The notes under the pieces were generated by a model. It ran no database searches, had not been told where the DNA came from, and saw only the letters and a list, made by a program, of their open reading frames with translations. From assembly GCF_900112575.1 (NCBI RefSeq), contig NZ_FOMH01000004.1:219066-283065 (forward strand): a stretch of DNA of 64,000 nucleotides, given 5' to 3'. Shown piece after piece: positions 1-9,320 of the stretch. The position numbers and the translations under genes were made by a program. This stretch comes from Flavobacterium phragmitis (GTDB lineage Bacteria > Bacteroidota > Bacteroidia > Flavobacteriales > Flavobacteriaceae). The stretch's first letter is position 1. Each line of letters begins with the position of its first letter.

Positions 1-668
1 TTCTGTAATAATTGTATAGCATCATCGTCCAGACGTAAAGGAGGCATTTTATATTTATGTGCAAAATCGGCTACAAATTTTCTAAATAACAAATGGATGT
101 CATCATTTCGCTCCCTTAAAGGAGGTAAAGTGATTTCGACCGTGCTTAGACGATAGTACAAATCCTCACGGAATTTACCTTTTTCGATAGCATTAAACAG
201 GTTCACGTTTGTTGCCGCAACAATACGAACATTTGTTTTTTGAACTTGTGAAGATCCTACTTTTATAAATTCGCCATTTTCTAGAACACGTAATAATCTC
301 ACCTGAGTTGTTAATGGTAATTCACCAACTTCGTCCAAAAAGATAGTACCGCCGTCAGCTACTTCAAAATAACCTTCACGAGTGCTTGTTGCACCTGTAA
401 AAGCACCTTTTTCGTGTCCGAAAAGTTCACTATCAATAGTTCCTTCCGGAATTGCACCGCAGTTTACAGCAATATATTTACCATGCTTTCTGTGCGAAAG
501 CGAATGTATAATTCTTGGAATATTTTCTTTACCAACACCACTTTCCCCAGTTACCATAACCGAAATATCAGTTGGAGCAACCTGAATGGCTTTTTCGATA
601 GCACGATTTAATTTTGGATCATTACCAATAATCTCAAATCGCTGTTTTATTGCTTGAACTGTTTCCAT
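1..668 (-). CDS. Sigma-54-dependent transcriptional activator, AAA+ domain (3' end outside window)
   Basis: The gene reads leftward from the ATG at 668 and leaves the window after about 222 codons, so its C-terminus and any DNA-binding HTH domain are not visible. The AAA+ core starts almost at residue 1, with no receiver or GAF domain in front. Visible motifs are Walker A GESGVGKE (residues 41-48), the sigma-54 contact loop GAFTGA (88-93) and Walker B TIFLDEVGEL (about 108-117), followed by a sensor-type stretch RIVAATN. GAFTGA is diagnostic of enhancer-binding proteins that remodel sigma-54 RNA polymerase by ATP hydrolysis. The missing N-terminal sensor suggests control by expression level or by a partner protein (inference). 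It lies downstream of miaB on the same strand, separated by the GxxExxY cassette. The target genes are not visible. Confidence 0.93.
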   Translation of the reverse strand, partial: METVQAIKQRFEIIGNDPKLNRAIEKAIQVAPTDISVMVTGESGVGKENIPRIIHSLSHRKHGKYIAVNCGAIPEGTIDSELFGHEKGAFTGATSTREGYFEVADGGTIFLDEVGELPLTTQVRLLRVLENGEFIKVGSSQVQKTNVRIVAATNVNLFNAIEKGKFREDLYYRLSTVEITLPPLRERNDDIHLLFRKFVADFAHKYKMPPLRLDDDAIQLLQ

Positions 669-682
669 TTATATTTTTTTTC

Positions 683-720
683 TTTTGCCACGAATTCCAC
701 AAATTTCCACAAATTTTTTT
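683..720. repeat. Left inverted repeat flanking the GxxExxY gene
   Basis: The stretch GCCACGAATTCCACAAATTT and following bases are the near-perfect reverse complement of 1141-1179. Together the two arms bracket the frameshifted GxxExxY gene. Inside each arm a short CCACAAATTT/CCACGAATT unit is itself repeated. Confidence 0.85.
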
Positions 721-730
721 CGAAATTGGG

Positions 731-1101
731 CTAATGAATAACTCTTTTATGTTGTAATGACTTTTTACTAAAGTTAACAATAATTCCTAAATCACTATCT
801 GCCAGTTTTAAATAATTGATTGTTTGAGCAGTATATTCATCAATGATGTCTTTTGACGCTTTGATTTCTAAAATAATTTCATCGTAGACAACAAAATCAG
901 CATAGAATTTATGTGCTAGAACAATGTCTTTGTATTGAATATTATATTCCTTTTCACGTTCAAACGGAATGTTGTGCTTTCTAAATTCATATTCGAGGGC
1001 ATCTTTATAAACAATTTCCAAAAGTCCGCCACCCAATATCCTGTGAACTTCCATGCAAATTCCAACAATTTATAGCACTCTTCTTTTCTGTATAATTCCA
1101 T
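731..1101 (-). pseudogene. GxxExxY family protein, frameshifted near the N-terminus
   Basis: The main frame (1054 to 731) encodes about 107 residues starting MEVHRILGGGLLEIVY and contains the family signature GLLEIVY plus the nuclease-like FADFVV...ILEIKA core typical of GxxExxY proteins. The expected first 16 residues, MELYRKEECYKLL, lie upstream from the ATG at 1101 but in another frame. Adding one G to the GG at 1062-1063 would restore the family-like continuous sequence KLLGICMEVHRILG. So either one base was lost, giving a pseudogene, or translation starts at the internal ATG at 1054, or this is a sequencing indel. Family function is not established; the fold resembles PD-(D/E)XK nucleases (inference). 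It is flanked by inverted repeats and sits between miaB and the sigma-54 activator. Confidence 0.8.
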
Positions 1102-1140
1102 ATTTGTTTTTTAAAACAAATCTATAGAAATTTTTGAAAG

Positions 1141-1179
1141 AAAATTCGTGGAAATTTGTGGAATTCGTGGCAAAAAAAA
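1141..1179. repeat. Right inverted repeat flanking the GxxExxY gene
   Basis: AATTTGTGGAATTCGTGGCA and neighbouring bases are the reverse complement of the copy at 683-720, with one or two mismatches. The arm ends directly against the miaB stop codon at 1180. Confidence 0.85.
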
Positions 1180-2625
1180 TTAATTCATGCTACTAAGTCC
1201 TACAGCTTCACCTTTCAAAGTTCCAGAAGTACAGCTTGTGATTTTTACATTTACGAAATCTCCAATTTTGTAATTTTCTTTTGGGAAAACTACTGTAATG
1301 CTTTGAGAATTTCTTCCTGAAAATTCGTCTTTAGATTTCTTAGAAACTTTTTCTACTAAAACTTCAACTGTTTTTCCAACAAATTCTTCGCTTCTAAACC
1401 AAGCGTGTTTTTGCTGTAAATCGACAATTTCTTGTAATCTTCTGGCTTTGGTCTCTTCCTCAACATCATCTTTCATTTTTCTTCCGGCCAAAGTTCCAGG
1501 ACGCTCAGAATACGAATACATATAGCCGAAATTATATTTTACATATTCCATTAAACTCAAAGTATCTTGATGGTCTTCTTCAGTTTCAGTTGGGAAACCG
1601 GCAATCATATCCTGCGAAATCGAAGCATCGGGAACAATCGCTCTAATCTTATCAATCAAAGCCATATATTCTTCACGAGAGTGCAAACGATTCATTTCTT
1701 TTAGAATTCTGTTGCTTCCAGACTGAACAGGCAAGTGAATATGTTTACAGATATTTGGATATTTCGCAATAACATGCAAAATGCTCTCATGCATATCCTG
1801 CGGATTTGAAGTAGAAAATCGAATACGCATTTTAGGAAAACCAACAGCAACCATTTCAAGCAATTGATCGAAATCTACTGCAGTTGCTTTTTGCATTTCA
1901 GAAGCGTTTACAAAATCTTTTTTCAATCCGCCACCGTACCAAAGATAACTGTCAACGTTTTGTCCTAAAAGAGTTACTTCTTTATAACCATTATTCCACA
2001 AATCCTGAATTTCGTTCATAATACTCTGTGGTTCACGGCTACGTTCACGACCGCGTGTAAAAGGGACAACGCAGAAAGTACACATATTATCGCAACCGCG
2101 AGTAATCGAAACCAAAGCTGTGATTCCGTTGCTCATTAATCGAACTGGCGAAATATCTCCGTAAGTTTCTTCTTTTGATAAGATTACATTAATGGCGTCG
2201 CGTCCTTCTTCAACTTCTGCCAATAAATTTGGAAGATCTTTGTAAGCATCAGGACCAACAACAAGATCAACTATTTTTTCTTCTTCCAAAAACTGACTTT
2301 TCAAACGTTCCGCCATACAGCCCAAAACGCCCACTTTCATTTTCGGATTGGTACGTTTTACAGCATTATATTTTTCCAAACGTTTACGAATAGTCTGTTC
2401 AGCTTTGTCACGAATAGAACAGGTGTTCACCAAAACCAAATCGGCTTCTTCAAGAACTGAAGTTGTGTTATATCCGCCGTCAGACAAAATGGAAGCTACG
2501 ACTTCACTGTCCGAAAAATTCATCGCACAGCCGTAACTTTCTATAAAAAGTTTTTTAGTATTCTCAGGTTTATTTTCCAAAACAAGACTTTCGCCTTGTT
2601 TGCTTTCTTCAATAATCTTTTCCAT
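1180..2625 (-). CDS. miaB: tRNA-2-methylthio-N6-dimethylallyladenosine synthase MiaB
   Basis: MiaB is a radical-SAM methylthiotransferase that converts i6A37 to ms2i6A37 in tRNAs reading U-starting codons. The 481-residue product has the full family layout. The N-terminal UPF0004 domain carries cluster cysteines C33 (SYGCAMN), C69 (NTCSIRDKAE) and C103 (GVLGCMAER). The radical-SAM motif is RGCDNMCTFC (C178, C182, C185). The C-terminal TRAM domain includes GKTVEVLVE. About 25 residues precede the conserved LFIESYGC start, slightly long but in frame from the ATG at 2625. A -7 box TATCTTTG lies 18 bases upstream of the ATG. Length and motifs are complete. Confidence 0.97.
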   Translation of the reverse strand: MEKIIEESKQGESLVLENKPENTKKLFIESYGCAMNFSDSEVVASILSDGGYNTTSVLEEADLVLVNTCSIRDKAEQTIRKRLEKYNAVKRTNPKMKVGVLGCMAERLKSQFLEEEKIVDLVVGPDAYKDLPNLLAEVEEGRDAINVILSKEETYGDISPVRLMSNGITALVSITRGCDNMCTFCVVPFTRGRERSREPQSIMNEIQDLWNNGYKEVTLLGQNVDSYLWYGGGLKKDFVNASEMQKATAVDFDQLLEMVAVGFPKMRIRFSTSNPQDMHESILHVIAKYPNICKHIHLPVQSGSNRILKEMNRLHSREEYMALIDKIRAIVPDASISQDMIAGFPTETEEDHQDTLSLMEYVKYNFGYMYSYSERPGTLAGRKMKDDVEEETKARRLQEIVDLQQKHAWFRSEEFVGKTVEVLVEKVSKKSKDEFSGRNSQSITVVFPKENYKIGDFVNVKITSCTSGTLKGEAVGLSSMN

Positions 2626-2642
2626 TGTAAAAATTCAAAGTG

Positions 2643-2650
2643 CAAAGATA
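2643..2650 (-). promoter_or_regulatory. Putative -7 box of miaB
   Basis: Reads TATCTTTG on the minus strand, an exact match to the Bacteroidetes -7 consensus TAnnTTTG, 18 bases before the miaB ATG. No convincing -33 element was seen. Confidence 0.6.
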
Positions 2651-2794
2651 GGGTAATTGAAACGAATATGACAAGATGTCAGATAAAGAATTAACAATGT
2701 TTTGAGAATTATTAATAGAGCATTCATTTGCAGACTTTAGTGAGGAAAAAATATAAAGAGAAATTCATAATTAACAATTCGCAATTTAGAATTA

Positions 2795-2942
2795 TCAGGA
2801 GCTATTTCCAGCTTTCCACTCCAAGTCCTCATAAAAAAAGCAAAGTTTCTAATGTTATAAAAAGAGCTTCCGTTGGTCGCTTTTTTAAAACAAGAAACTT
2901 TTGCTTTTTTTTACTCCGGGCTTTCCGCTACAATCTGGGCTA
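2795..2942. repeat. Dispersed nested-hairpin repeat, copy 1
   Basis: About 148 bases that recur in the same orientation at 16681-16825. The centre folds into a long nested hairpin: AAAAAAGCAAAGTTTCT pairs with AGAAACTTTTGCTTTTTT, and the inner AAAAAGAGC pairs with GCTTTTTT. The ends read TCAGGAGCT and CAATCTGGGCTA. It is non-coding: the reading frame through it does not match any family and is interrupted differently in copy 2. Together with 2651-2794 and 2943-3190, where nothing else is visible, it fills the 590-base gap between miaB and topA. Confidence 0.85.
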
Positions 2943-3190
2943 GGAAATTCGATTTCATAAGAAAACTTAATTAGAGTAAATTGAATCTAGACTTTAAGAA
3001 ATGTTTTTTTACAATTTAAAGTTTTAGCTCTGAAATTTAAAATTAAAAGGGATTTCTTGGCTAAAAATCACTAAAAGTTATACCTATATATATTATAGAG
3101 ATTATTACAGATAAATCTGCAATTTTAAGTTTCATAATATCAAAATACTTCAAAAATGCATTCGTAAGGTTAATATTTAAAAAAAATAAA

Positions 3191-3198
3191 TACTTTTG
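3191..3198 (+). promoter_or_regulatory. Putative -7 box of topA
   Basis: TACTTTTG matches TAnnTTTG exactly and ends 18 bases before the chosen topA ATG at 3217. Its position also argues against a TTG start at 3196, which would overlap the box. Confidence 0.6.
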
Positions 3199-3216
3199 TT
3201 GCAGAAAAATAGAGCA

Positions 3217-5745
3217 ATGGCAAAGAATTTAGTAATAGTGGAGTCACCTGCAAAGGCGAAAACAATCGAGAAATTCCTCGGTAACGATTTTCAGGTGGAG
3301 TCAAGTTATGGTCACATAGCCGACTTACCATCGAAGGAAATAGGTGTAGATGTAGAAAATGGTTTTAAACCTAAATATGAAGTTTCCCCAGATAAAAAAG
3401 CCCTGGTTACTAAACTGAAAACACTTTCTAAGAATGCCGAAACGGTTTGGTTGGCATCCGATGAGGACCGCGAGGGAGAGGCTATTTCATGGCACTTGGC
3501 GGAAGAACTAAAGCTGGATACAAAAAAGACTAAACGTATTGTTTTTCATGAGATTACAAAATCTGCGATTCTTAAAGCAATCGATAATCCAAGAGAAATT
3601 GATTATAACTTAGTAAATGCGCAACAGGCACGTCGTGTTCTGGATCGTTTAGTAGGTTACGAATTGTCTCCTGTTTTATGGAGAAAAATCAAAGGGGGAC
3701 TTTCTGCTGGTCGTGTACAATCTGTTTCTGTACGTTTAATTGTGGAGAGAGAACGCGAAATACAAAGCTTTAATGCAGTTGCAACGTATTCTATTGTTGC
3801 GGAATTTGTAAACGAAGCTGGAAAAGCTTTCAAAGCAAAACTGCCAAAAAACTTTAATACTAAAAAAGAAGCCGAAGATTTCTTAAATCAAAATATCGGT
3901 TCTAAATATAAGGTAGCCGATTTAGAAACTAAACCTACCAAAAAATCTCCAACAGCACCTTTTACAACTTCGACACTTCAACAGGAAGCTGCGAGAAAAT
4001 TGTATTTGCCAGTTGGAATCACAATGCAGTTGGCACAGCGTCTTTACGAAGCGGGACTTATTACTTATATGAGAACCGATTCTGTGAATCTTTCTAAAGA
4101 AGCAATGGATGCTGCACAGGCAGAAATCATTAAATCTTACGGAAAAGAATTTTCTAAACCGAGAGTTTTTGCTAATAAAAACAAAGGAGCTCAAGAAGCG
4201 CACGAAGCAATTCGTCCAACAGATATGTCTCGTCATACAGTAAATATCGATCGTGACCAAGCTCGTTTATACGATTTGATCTGGAAAAGAACTTTAGCTT
4301 CACAAATGAGCGATGCACAGTTGGAAAGAACAAACGTAAAAATTGAAGCAGATAATCATGATGAAGTTTTTACAGCTTCTGGAGAAGTATTGCTTTTTGA
4401 AGGTTTCTTAAAAGTGTACTTAGAAGGTCATGATGATGATGAGGAAGAGCAAGAAGGAATGCTTCCAGCTTTAAAAGTAAACGAAAAACTGGCTAATAAC
4501 TATATTACAGCCACAGAACGATATTCAAGACCGCCTGCACGTTACACTGAGGCGTCTTTAGTTAAAAAACTTGAAGAACTTGGAATTGGTCGTCCTTCGA
4601 CTTATGCGCCAACTATTTCTACAATTATCAATAGAAATTATGTTGAAAAAGGAACACTTGAAGGTGTAGAGCGTAATTACACACAGCTTACTTTGCAAAA
4701 TAATAAAGTAGGGGAGAAAGTTCTGAAAGAAAATACAGGTTCTGATAAAGGAAAATTGGTTCCAACAGATATCGGAACTATTGTAACTGATTTCTTGGTG
4801 AAGAATTTCGGTAACATTTTAGATTACAATTTCACTGCAAAAGTAGAGCAGGATTTTGACGAAATTGCCGAAGGAAATATTGACTGGGCAAAAATGATGC
4901 AGGATTTCTATAATCAGTTTCATCCAAATGTAAAAGAAGTTGAGGCAAATGCGGAACGTGAAAGCGGTGAAAGAATCTTAGGAAAAGATGCCGACGGAAG
5001 ACAGGTTTCGGTTCGTTTAGGAAAATTTGGACCAATGGCTCAAATTGGAGAAGCTGATGATGAAGATAAAAAATTTGCCAGCTTAATGGCAGACCAAAAT
5101 ATAGGAAACATTACCTTGGAAGAAGCTTTAAATTTATTTTTGCTTCCAAAAAGTTTAGGAGAATATAAAGGAGAAGAAGTAGAAGTAAATAACGGTCGTT
5201 ACGGTCCTTATGTTCGTCACGGAAGTGTTTTTATCTCGTTGCCGAGAGGAGAAGATCCTTTGAATGTTTCTAAAGAAAGAGCTCAGGAATTAATTGACGA
5301 AAAAGCACTTGCTGATGCTCCGATTGCTGTTTATAAAGGAGAAGCTGTTCAAAAAGGAGTGGGGCGTTTTGGACCATTCATTAAATGGAACGGACTTTTT
5401 GTGAATGTGAGCAAAAAATACAATTTCGACAATTTATCGCAAGCAGATGTTGAAGAACTGATTGAAGATAAACTTCAGAAAAACATCGATAAGGTTATCC
5501 ATAACTGGGAAGAAGAAGGAATTGTAGTTGAAAAAGCCCGTTGGGGACGTTCTGTGATTCTGAAAGGTAAAGTCAAAATTGAATTGAGTAAAGATGTTGA
5601 TGCTTCAAAATTAACATTGACAGAAGTTCAAGAAATGATTGCGGCTAAAATCCCAGCAAAAAAAACGCCTGCAAAGAAAACTGCAGCTAAAACAACAACG
5701 GCTAAAAAAGCTCCAGCTAAAAAAACAGCTGCTAAAAAGAAATAA
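3217..5745 (+). CDS. topA: DNA topoisomerase I
   Basis: Type IA topoisomerase that relaxes negative supercoils. The start at 3217 (MAKNLVIVESPAKAKTIEKF) fits the family; a TTG seven codons earlier lies in the promoter box. The 842-residue product has an N-terminal TOPRIM domain (VIVESPAKAK, DEDREGEAISWHL) and the active-site tyrosine Y284 in GLITYMRTDSVNLS. Two or three C-terminal Toprim-C-type modules carry repeated GRxGPFIKWNG/GRYGPYVRHG motifs in place of zinc fingers. The last about 35 residues are almost only Lys, Ala, Pro and Thr (KKTPAKKTAAK), a histone H1-like basic tail likely to hold DNA non-specifically. The next gene starts 6 bases after its stop, so the two are probably co-transcribed. 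Confidence 0.97.
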   Translation: MAKNLVIVESPAKAKTIEKFLGNDFQVESSYGHIADLPSKEIGVDVENGFKPKYEVSPDKKALVTKLKTLSKNAETVWLASDEDREGEAISWHLAEELKLDTKKTKRIVFHEITKSAILKAIDNPREIDYNLVNAQQARRVLDRLVGYELSPVLWRKIKGGLSAGRVQSVSVRLIVEREREIQSFNAVATYSIVAEFVNEAGKAFKAKLPKNFNTKKEAEDFLNQNIGSKYKVADLETKPTKKSPTAPFTTSTLQQEAARKLYLPVGITMQLAQRLYEAGLITYMRTDSVNLSKEAMDAAQAEIIKSYGKEFSKPRVFANKNKGAQEAHEAIRPTDMSRHTVNIDRDQARLYDLIWKRTLASQMSDAQLERTNVKIEADNHDEVFTASGEVLLFEGFLKVYLEGHDDDEEEQEGMLPALKVNEKLANNYITATERYSRPPARYTEASLVKKLEELGIGRPSTYAPTISTIINRNYVEKGTLEGVERNYTQLTLQNNKVGEKVLKENTGSDKGKLVPTDIGTIVTDFLVKNFGNILDYNFTAKVEQDFDEIAEGNIDWAKMMQDFYNQFHPNVKEVEANAERESGERILGKDADGRQVSVRLGKFGPMAQIGEADDEDKKFASLMADQNIGNITLEEALNLFLLPKSLGEYKGEEVEVNNGRYGPYVRHGSVFISLPRGEDPLNVSKERAQELIDEKALADAPIAVYKGEAVQKGVGRFGPFIKWNGLFVNVSKKYNFDNLSQADVEELIEDKLQKNIDKVIHNWEEEGIVVEKARWGRSVILKGKVKIELSKDVDASKLTLTEVQEMIAAKIPAKKTPAKKTAAKTTTAKKAPAKKTAAKKK

Positions 5746-5751
5746 GTATAG

Positions 5752-6903
5752 ATGGAATTTGATTTTCTAGAACCAGTTAATGATGCAATTATAAAATTCG
5801 TCAGCGCACTGTCTTCACAAGAACTTGGAAGTAAAGTTGTTTTTCATACCCAAGATCAGTTTCCTGATATTGATCAGATTAATATTGCCGTAATTGGTGT
5901 TTTAGAAGATCGTACAAATATCAATATGGTTAACGAAGTTAATCTTTCAGCAGTTCGTAAAAAGCTGTATAGTATGTTTCCAGGCAACTGGGATGCTTCA
6001 ATTGCAGACTTAGGTGATATACTTGCAGGTGATTCTATAGAAGATACCTATTTTGCGGTAAAAAAGGTTGTAGCTTCTTTAATCAAGAAAAAAGTTATTC
6101 CTATAGTCCTAGGAGGTTCTCAGGATTTGACCTATGCCTTATATCGTGCTTACGATGATCTGGAGCAGATGGTTAATCTGGTAGCTGTAGATAATAAATT
6201 TGATTTTGGAAAAGAAAATGAATCAGTTTCAGCCAATTCTTATTTGACAAAAATCATTATAGATGAGCCTAATAACTTGTTTAATTACTGTAATATTGGG
6301 TATCAAACCTATTATAATTCACAGGAAGAAATTGATCTAATCGAAAAATTATTCTTTGATGCTTATCGTTTAGGTGAAATTTCAAATAAAATTACTTTAG
6401 CGGAGCCAGTTTTTAGAGATGCAGATTTAGTTAGTTTTGATTTGAATTCTGTAAAATCTTCAGCTTCAGGAAACAATGTGACTTTTGAGCCTAACGGATT
6501 CAATGGCAAAGAAATCTGTGCTTTGTCAAGATATGCGGGAATCAGTGATAAAGTTTCGGCATTTGGGGTGTTTAATCATAACAGTACAATGGCTGAAGCG
6601 GTAATTATTGCTCAGATTGTCTGGTATTTTATTGAAGGTTATCATTATCGTTCCAAAGAGTATCCTTTTGGAAGCCGTGCTAATTATTTGAAATATATTG
6701 TTCCTTTAGAAGAGGAGGAATTGATTTTTTATAAGAGTGATAAAACGGATCGTTGGTGGATTGAAATTCCATTTCAGTCAAACGGTCACAATAAGTTGAA
6801 AAGAAATACGTTATTACCCTGTTCTTATGAAGAATATTTGGCTGCTTGCAACCAAGAACTGCCAGAAAGATGGTGGAAAGCACAGCGAAAAAATGCTTTA
6901 TAA
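5752..6903 (+). CDS. Arginase-fold protein (formimidoylglutamase-like) with altered metal ligands
   Basis: A 383-residue protein of the arginase/agmatinase/formimidoylglutamase superfamily, recognisable from three motif positions. Each motif is changed. GGDHS is GGSQD (121-125), DAHxD is DNKFD (147-151), and SFDLDxxDP is SFDLNSVKSS (228-237). The two conserved metal-binding histidines become Gln and Lys, and one aspartate becomes Asn, so a binuclear Mn site seems unlikely. The protein may be a non-catalytic or re-purposed homologue (inference). It follows topA by 6 bases and precedes gldK by 262 bases. Automatic pipelines probably label it formimidoylglutamase; I would not assign that activity. 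Confidence 0.8.
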   Translation: MEFDFLEPVNDAIIKFVSALSSQELGSKVVFHTQDQFPDIDQINIAVIGVLEDRTNINMVNEVNLSAVRKKLYSMFPGNWDASIADLGDILAGDSIEDTYFAVKKVVASLIKKKVIPIVLGGSQDLTYALYRAYDDLEQMVNLVAVDNKFDFGKENESVSANSYLTKIIIDEPNNLFNYCNIGYQTYYNSQEEIDLIEKLFFDAYRLGEISNKITLAEPVFRDADLVSFDLNSVKSSASGNNVTFEPNGFNGKEICALSRYAGISDKVSAFGVFNHNSTMAEAVIIAQIVWYFIEGYHYRSKEYPFGSRANYLKYIVPLEEEELIFYKSDKTDRWWIEIPFQSNGHNKLKRNTLLPCSYEEYLAACNQELPERWWKAQRKNAL

Positions 6904-7165
6904 GATTAAAACTTAAGGTAAATCTTAGGTTTTTGAAAACGATAGGAAAAAGTTAAATTTAATTAGTAGGAAAATAATTATATAGCATAAAAATTAACGT
7001 TTTACATCGATTTTTTGTCACAGTTTATCGATAAAATATTTTTTTTTTATTTTATTTAACATTATTTTTGAACGGTAAAATAAATTCGCAAGTAGTATTG
7101 TTTTTTAGATAAATAATAAATACGTTTACGGACTTTTAATAATGAATAGATAATCCCAAATTTAT

Positions 7166-8566
7166 ATGAAGAAGTTTATTGCATTTGCAGCAATGTTAAC
7201 ACTGGTAATCGGCTGTGGTAAGTCAGGTGACAAAGGTGAATTAGTTGGTGTTACAGGAGGGAAATGGCATCCCGAGAAGCCTTATGGAATGACATTAGTT
7301 CCGGGTGGATCTTTTATTATGGGTAAATCAGATGCTGATTTAGCTAACGTAGAAGACGCTCCGACTAAAACGGTAACTGTTCGTTCGTTTTACATGGATG
7401 AAACTGAAATTACTAACAGTGAGTATCGTCAGTTTGTAGAGTGGGTAAAAGATTCTACAATGAGAGTTCGTTTAGCGATTTTAGCTGATGAAACAGGACA
7501 AAAAGCTACTGATGGTAAAGGAAAAAAAGGCGGAAGTATTGCTGACTACGCATTTAATGATTCTGATCCAGAAAAAATGACAGCTTATGATAAGTATATG
7601 TACGATAACTACTATAGTGTAGGTACAAAAGACGATCCGTATGCTGGAAGAAAATTAAACAGAAAAGTTAAATTAATTAAAGATACAAAAGCATATCCAG
7701 ACGAGTATTATACTGAAGTAATGGATTCTATGTATTTGCCAATTGAAGAATCATATAATGGTTTAAGAACAATTGACGTAAATAAATTGAAATTCCGTTA
7801 TTCTTGGATGGATATTCAAGCTGCTGCAAAAGCTAAAGTTGGAAAAAGAAGTGATTTCGTAAAAACAGAACAGGTAAACGTTTATCCTGATACAGCTGTT
7901 TGGATTAAAGATTTCGCTTATTCATACAACGAACCAATGCATAACGATTATTTCTGGCACAAAGCTTATGGGGATTATCCTGTAGTGGGTGTTACTTGGA
8001 AACAAGCTAAAGCATTCTGTGCTTGGAGAACTTTATACAAAAATAGTTATATCAAATCTAAGAAAAAAGGTCGTGACTTGGTTAACTCTTTCAGATTGCC
8101 AACTGAAGCAGAATGGGAATATGCTGCTAGAGGAGGTCTGGAGTCTGCAACTTACCCTTGGGGAGGTCCTTATACTAAAAGTGACAGAGGTTGTTTCTTA
8201 GCAAACTTCAAACCAAGTAGAGGAGATTATGCTGCTGACGAAGCTTTATATACTGTAGAAGCTAAATCATACGAAGTTAACGGTTATGGATTATACAACA
8301 TGGCAGGTAACGTTTCAGAATGGACTGACTCTGCTTACAATCCAAACGCTTACGAATATGTTTCTACAATGAATCCAAACGTAATTGATGGTAAAAATCA
8401 AAGAAAAGTGGTTCGTGGAGGTTCTTGGAAAGACGTTGCTTATTTCCTACAAGTAAGTACTCGTGACCACGAATATGCTGATTCAGCTAGAAGTTATATC
8501 GGATTCAGAACTGTACAAGATTACATGGGGACTCAGTCAACTGGTAACGGAAGTAAAAGAAAGTAA
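7166..8566 (+). CDS. gldK: Gliding motility / T9SS lipoprotein GldK
   Basis: A 466-residue lipoprotein with a signal peptide and lipobox ending at Cys17 (LVIGC), followed by a formylglycine-generating-enzyme (FGE/SUMF1)-like domain. Visible FGE motifs are LVPGGSFIMG, YMDETEITNSEYRQFV, PVVGVTWKQAKAFCAWR, RLPTEAEWEYAARGG, NMAGNVSEW and RGGSWKD. In Flavobacterium johnsoniae GldK forms, with GldN, the ring-like periplasmic/outer-membrane part of the type IX secretion machine. It is first in the gldKLMN run. The upstream 262 bases hold a possible promoter: TTTTTG ending at 7070 and TAGTATTG at 7093-7100, a one-mismatch -7 box with rather long spacing. Confidence 0.97.
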   Translation: MKKFIAFAAMLTLVIGCGKSGDKGELVGVTGGKWHPEKPYGMTLVPGGSFIMGKSDADLANVEDAPTKTVTVRSFYMDETEITNSEYRQFVEWVKDSTMRVRLAILADETGQKATDGKGKKGGSIADYAFNDSDPEKMTAYDKYMYDNYYSVGTKDDPYAGRKLNRKVKLIKDTKAYPDEYYTEVMDSMYLPIEESYNGLRTIDVNKLKFRYSWMDIQAAAKAKVGKRSDFVKTEQVNVYPDTAVWIKDFAYSYNEPMHNDYFWHKAYGDYPVVGVTWKQAKAFCAWRTLYKNSYIKSKKKGRDLVNSFRLPTEAEWEYAARGGLESATYPWGGPYTKSDRGCFLANFKPSRGDYAADEALYTVEAKSYEVNGYGLYNMAGNVSEWTDSAYNPNAYEYVSTMNPNVIDGKNQRKVVRGGSWKDVAYFLQVSTRDHEYADSARSYIGFRTVQDYMGTQSTGNGSKRK

Positions 8567-8621
8567 TTTATAATTTTATCAATATCCAACAAATCTATTT
8601 TAAACCTAAAAAAAAAGTATT

Positions 8622-9269
8622 ATGGCATTATTAAGTAAAAAAGCAATGAATTTCGCTTATGGTATGGGAGCGGCAGTGGTAATCGTTGGAGCTTTATTCA
8701 AAATTACTCACTTTGAGATTGGACCATTAACAGGAACAGTTATGCTTTCAGTGGGATTGTTGACTGAAGCGTTGATTTTTGCGCTTTCTGCTTTCGAACC
8801 TGTTGAAGACGAGTTAGATTGGACTCTTGTTTACCCTGAATTAGCAAATGGACAAGCTAGAAAAAAAGCTGATAAAGTTGAAACTCCAACAGACGCTCAA
8901 GGATTACTATCTCAAAAATTAGATACATTATTAAAAGAAGCTAAAATTGACGGTGAATTAATGTCAAGTTTAGGAAATAGCATCAAAAACTTCGAATCTG
9001 CTGCTAAAGGAATTGCTCCAACTGTAGATTCAATTGCAGGTCAAAAGAAATATTCTGATGAATTAGCTTTAGCTGCTTCTCAAATGGAATCATTAAATGG
9101 TTTATATAAAGTACAGTTAGAAAGCGCTTCTAGAAACGCTGAAGCTAACAAAGAAATCGCTGAAAATGCTTCTAAATTAAAAGAGCAAATGGCTTCTATG
9201 ACTGCAAACATTGCTTCTTTAAACAGTGTTTACGGTGGTATGCTTTCTGCAATGAGTAACAAAGGATAA
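8622..9269 (+). CDS. gldL: Gliding motility / T9SS motor protein GldL
   Basis: The 215-residue product has two closely spaced N-terminal membrane helices (about 13-30 and 36-57) and a helical cytoplasmic tail with SLGNSIKNFESAAKG and further coiled-coil stretches. In the known system GldL forms a pentamer around the GldM transmembrane helices. This proton-driven rotary motor powers secretion and gliding. A glutamate within the second helix region (LLTEALIFALSAFEP) matches the conserved intramembrane acidic residue. It begins 55 bases after gldK and ends 51 bases before gldM; no terminator is seen in either gap, so this is one operon. Confidence 0.97.
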   Translation: MALLSKKAMNFAYGMGAAVVIVGALFKITHFEIGPLTGTVMLSVGLLTEALIFALSAFEPVEDELDWTLVYPELANGQARKKADKVETPTDAQGLLSQKLDTLLKEAKIDGELMSSLGNSIKNFESAAKGIAPTVDSIAGQKKYSDELALAASQMESLNGLYKVQLESASRNAEANKEIAENASKLKEQMASMTANIASLNSVYGGMLSAMSNKG

Positions 9270-9320
9270 TTAGTTTTTAACTAATATTAAATTTATTAAT
9301 AAAAGAACTAATTAGAAAAA

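Noticed and set aside
2728..2943. A 71-codon open frame between miaB and topA
   Set aside because: It lies within the dispersed hairpin repeat; the second copy at 16681-16825 breaks the frame, so it is not a gene.
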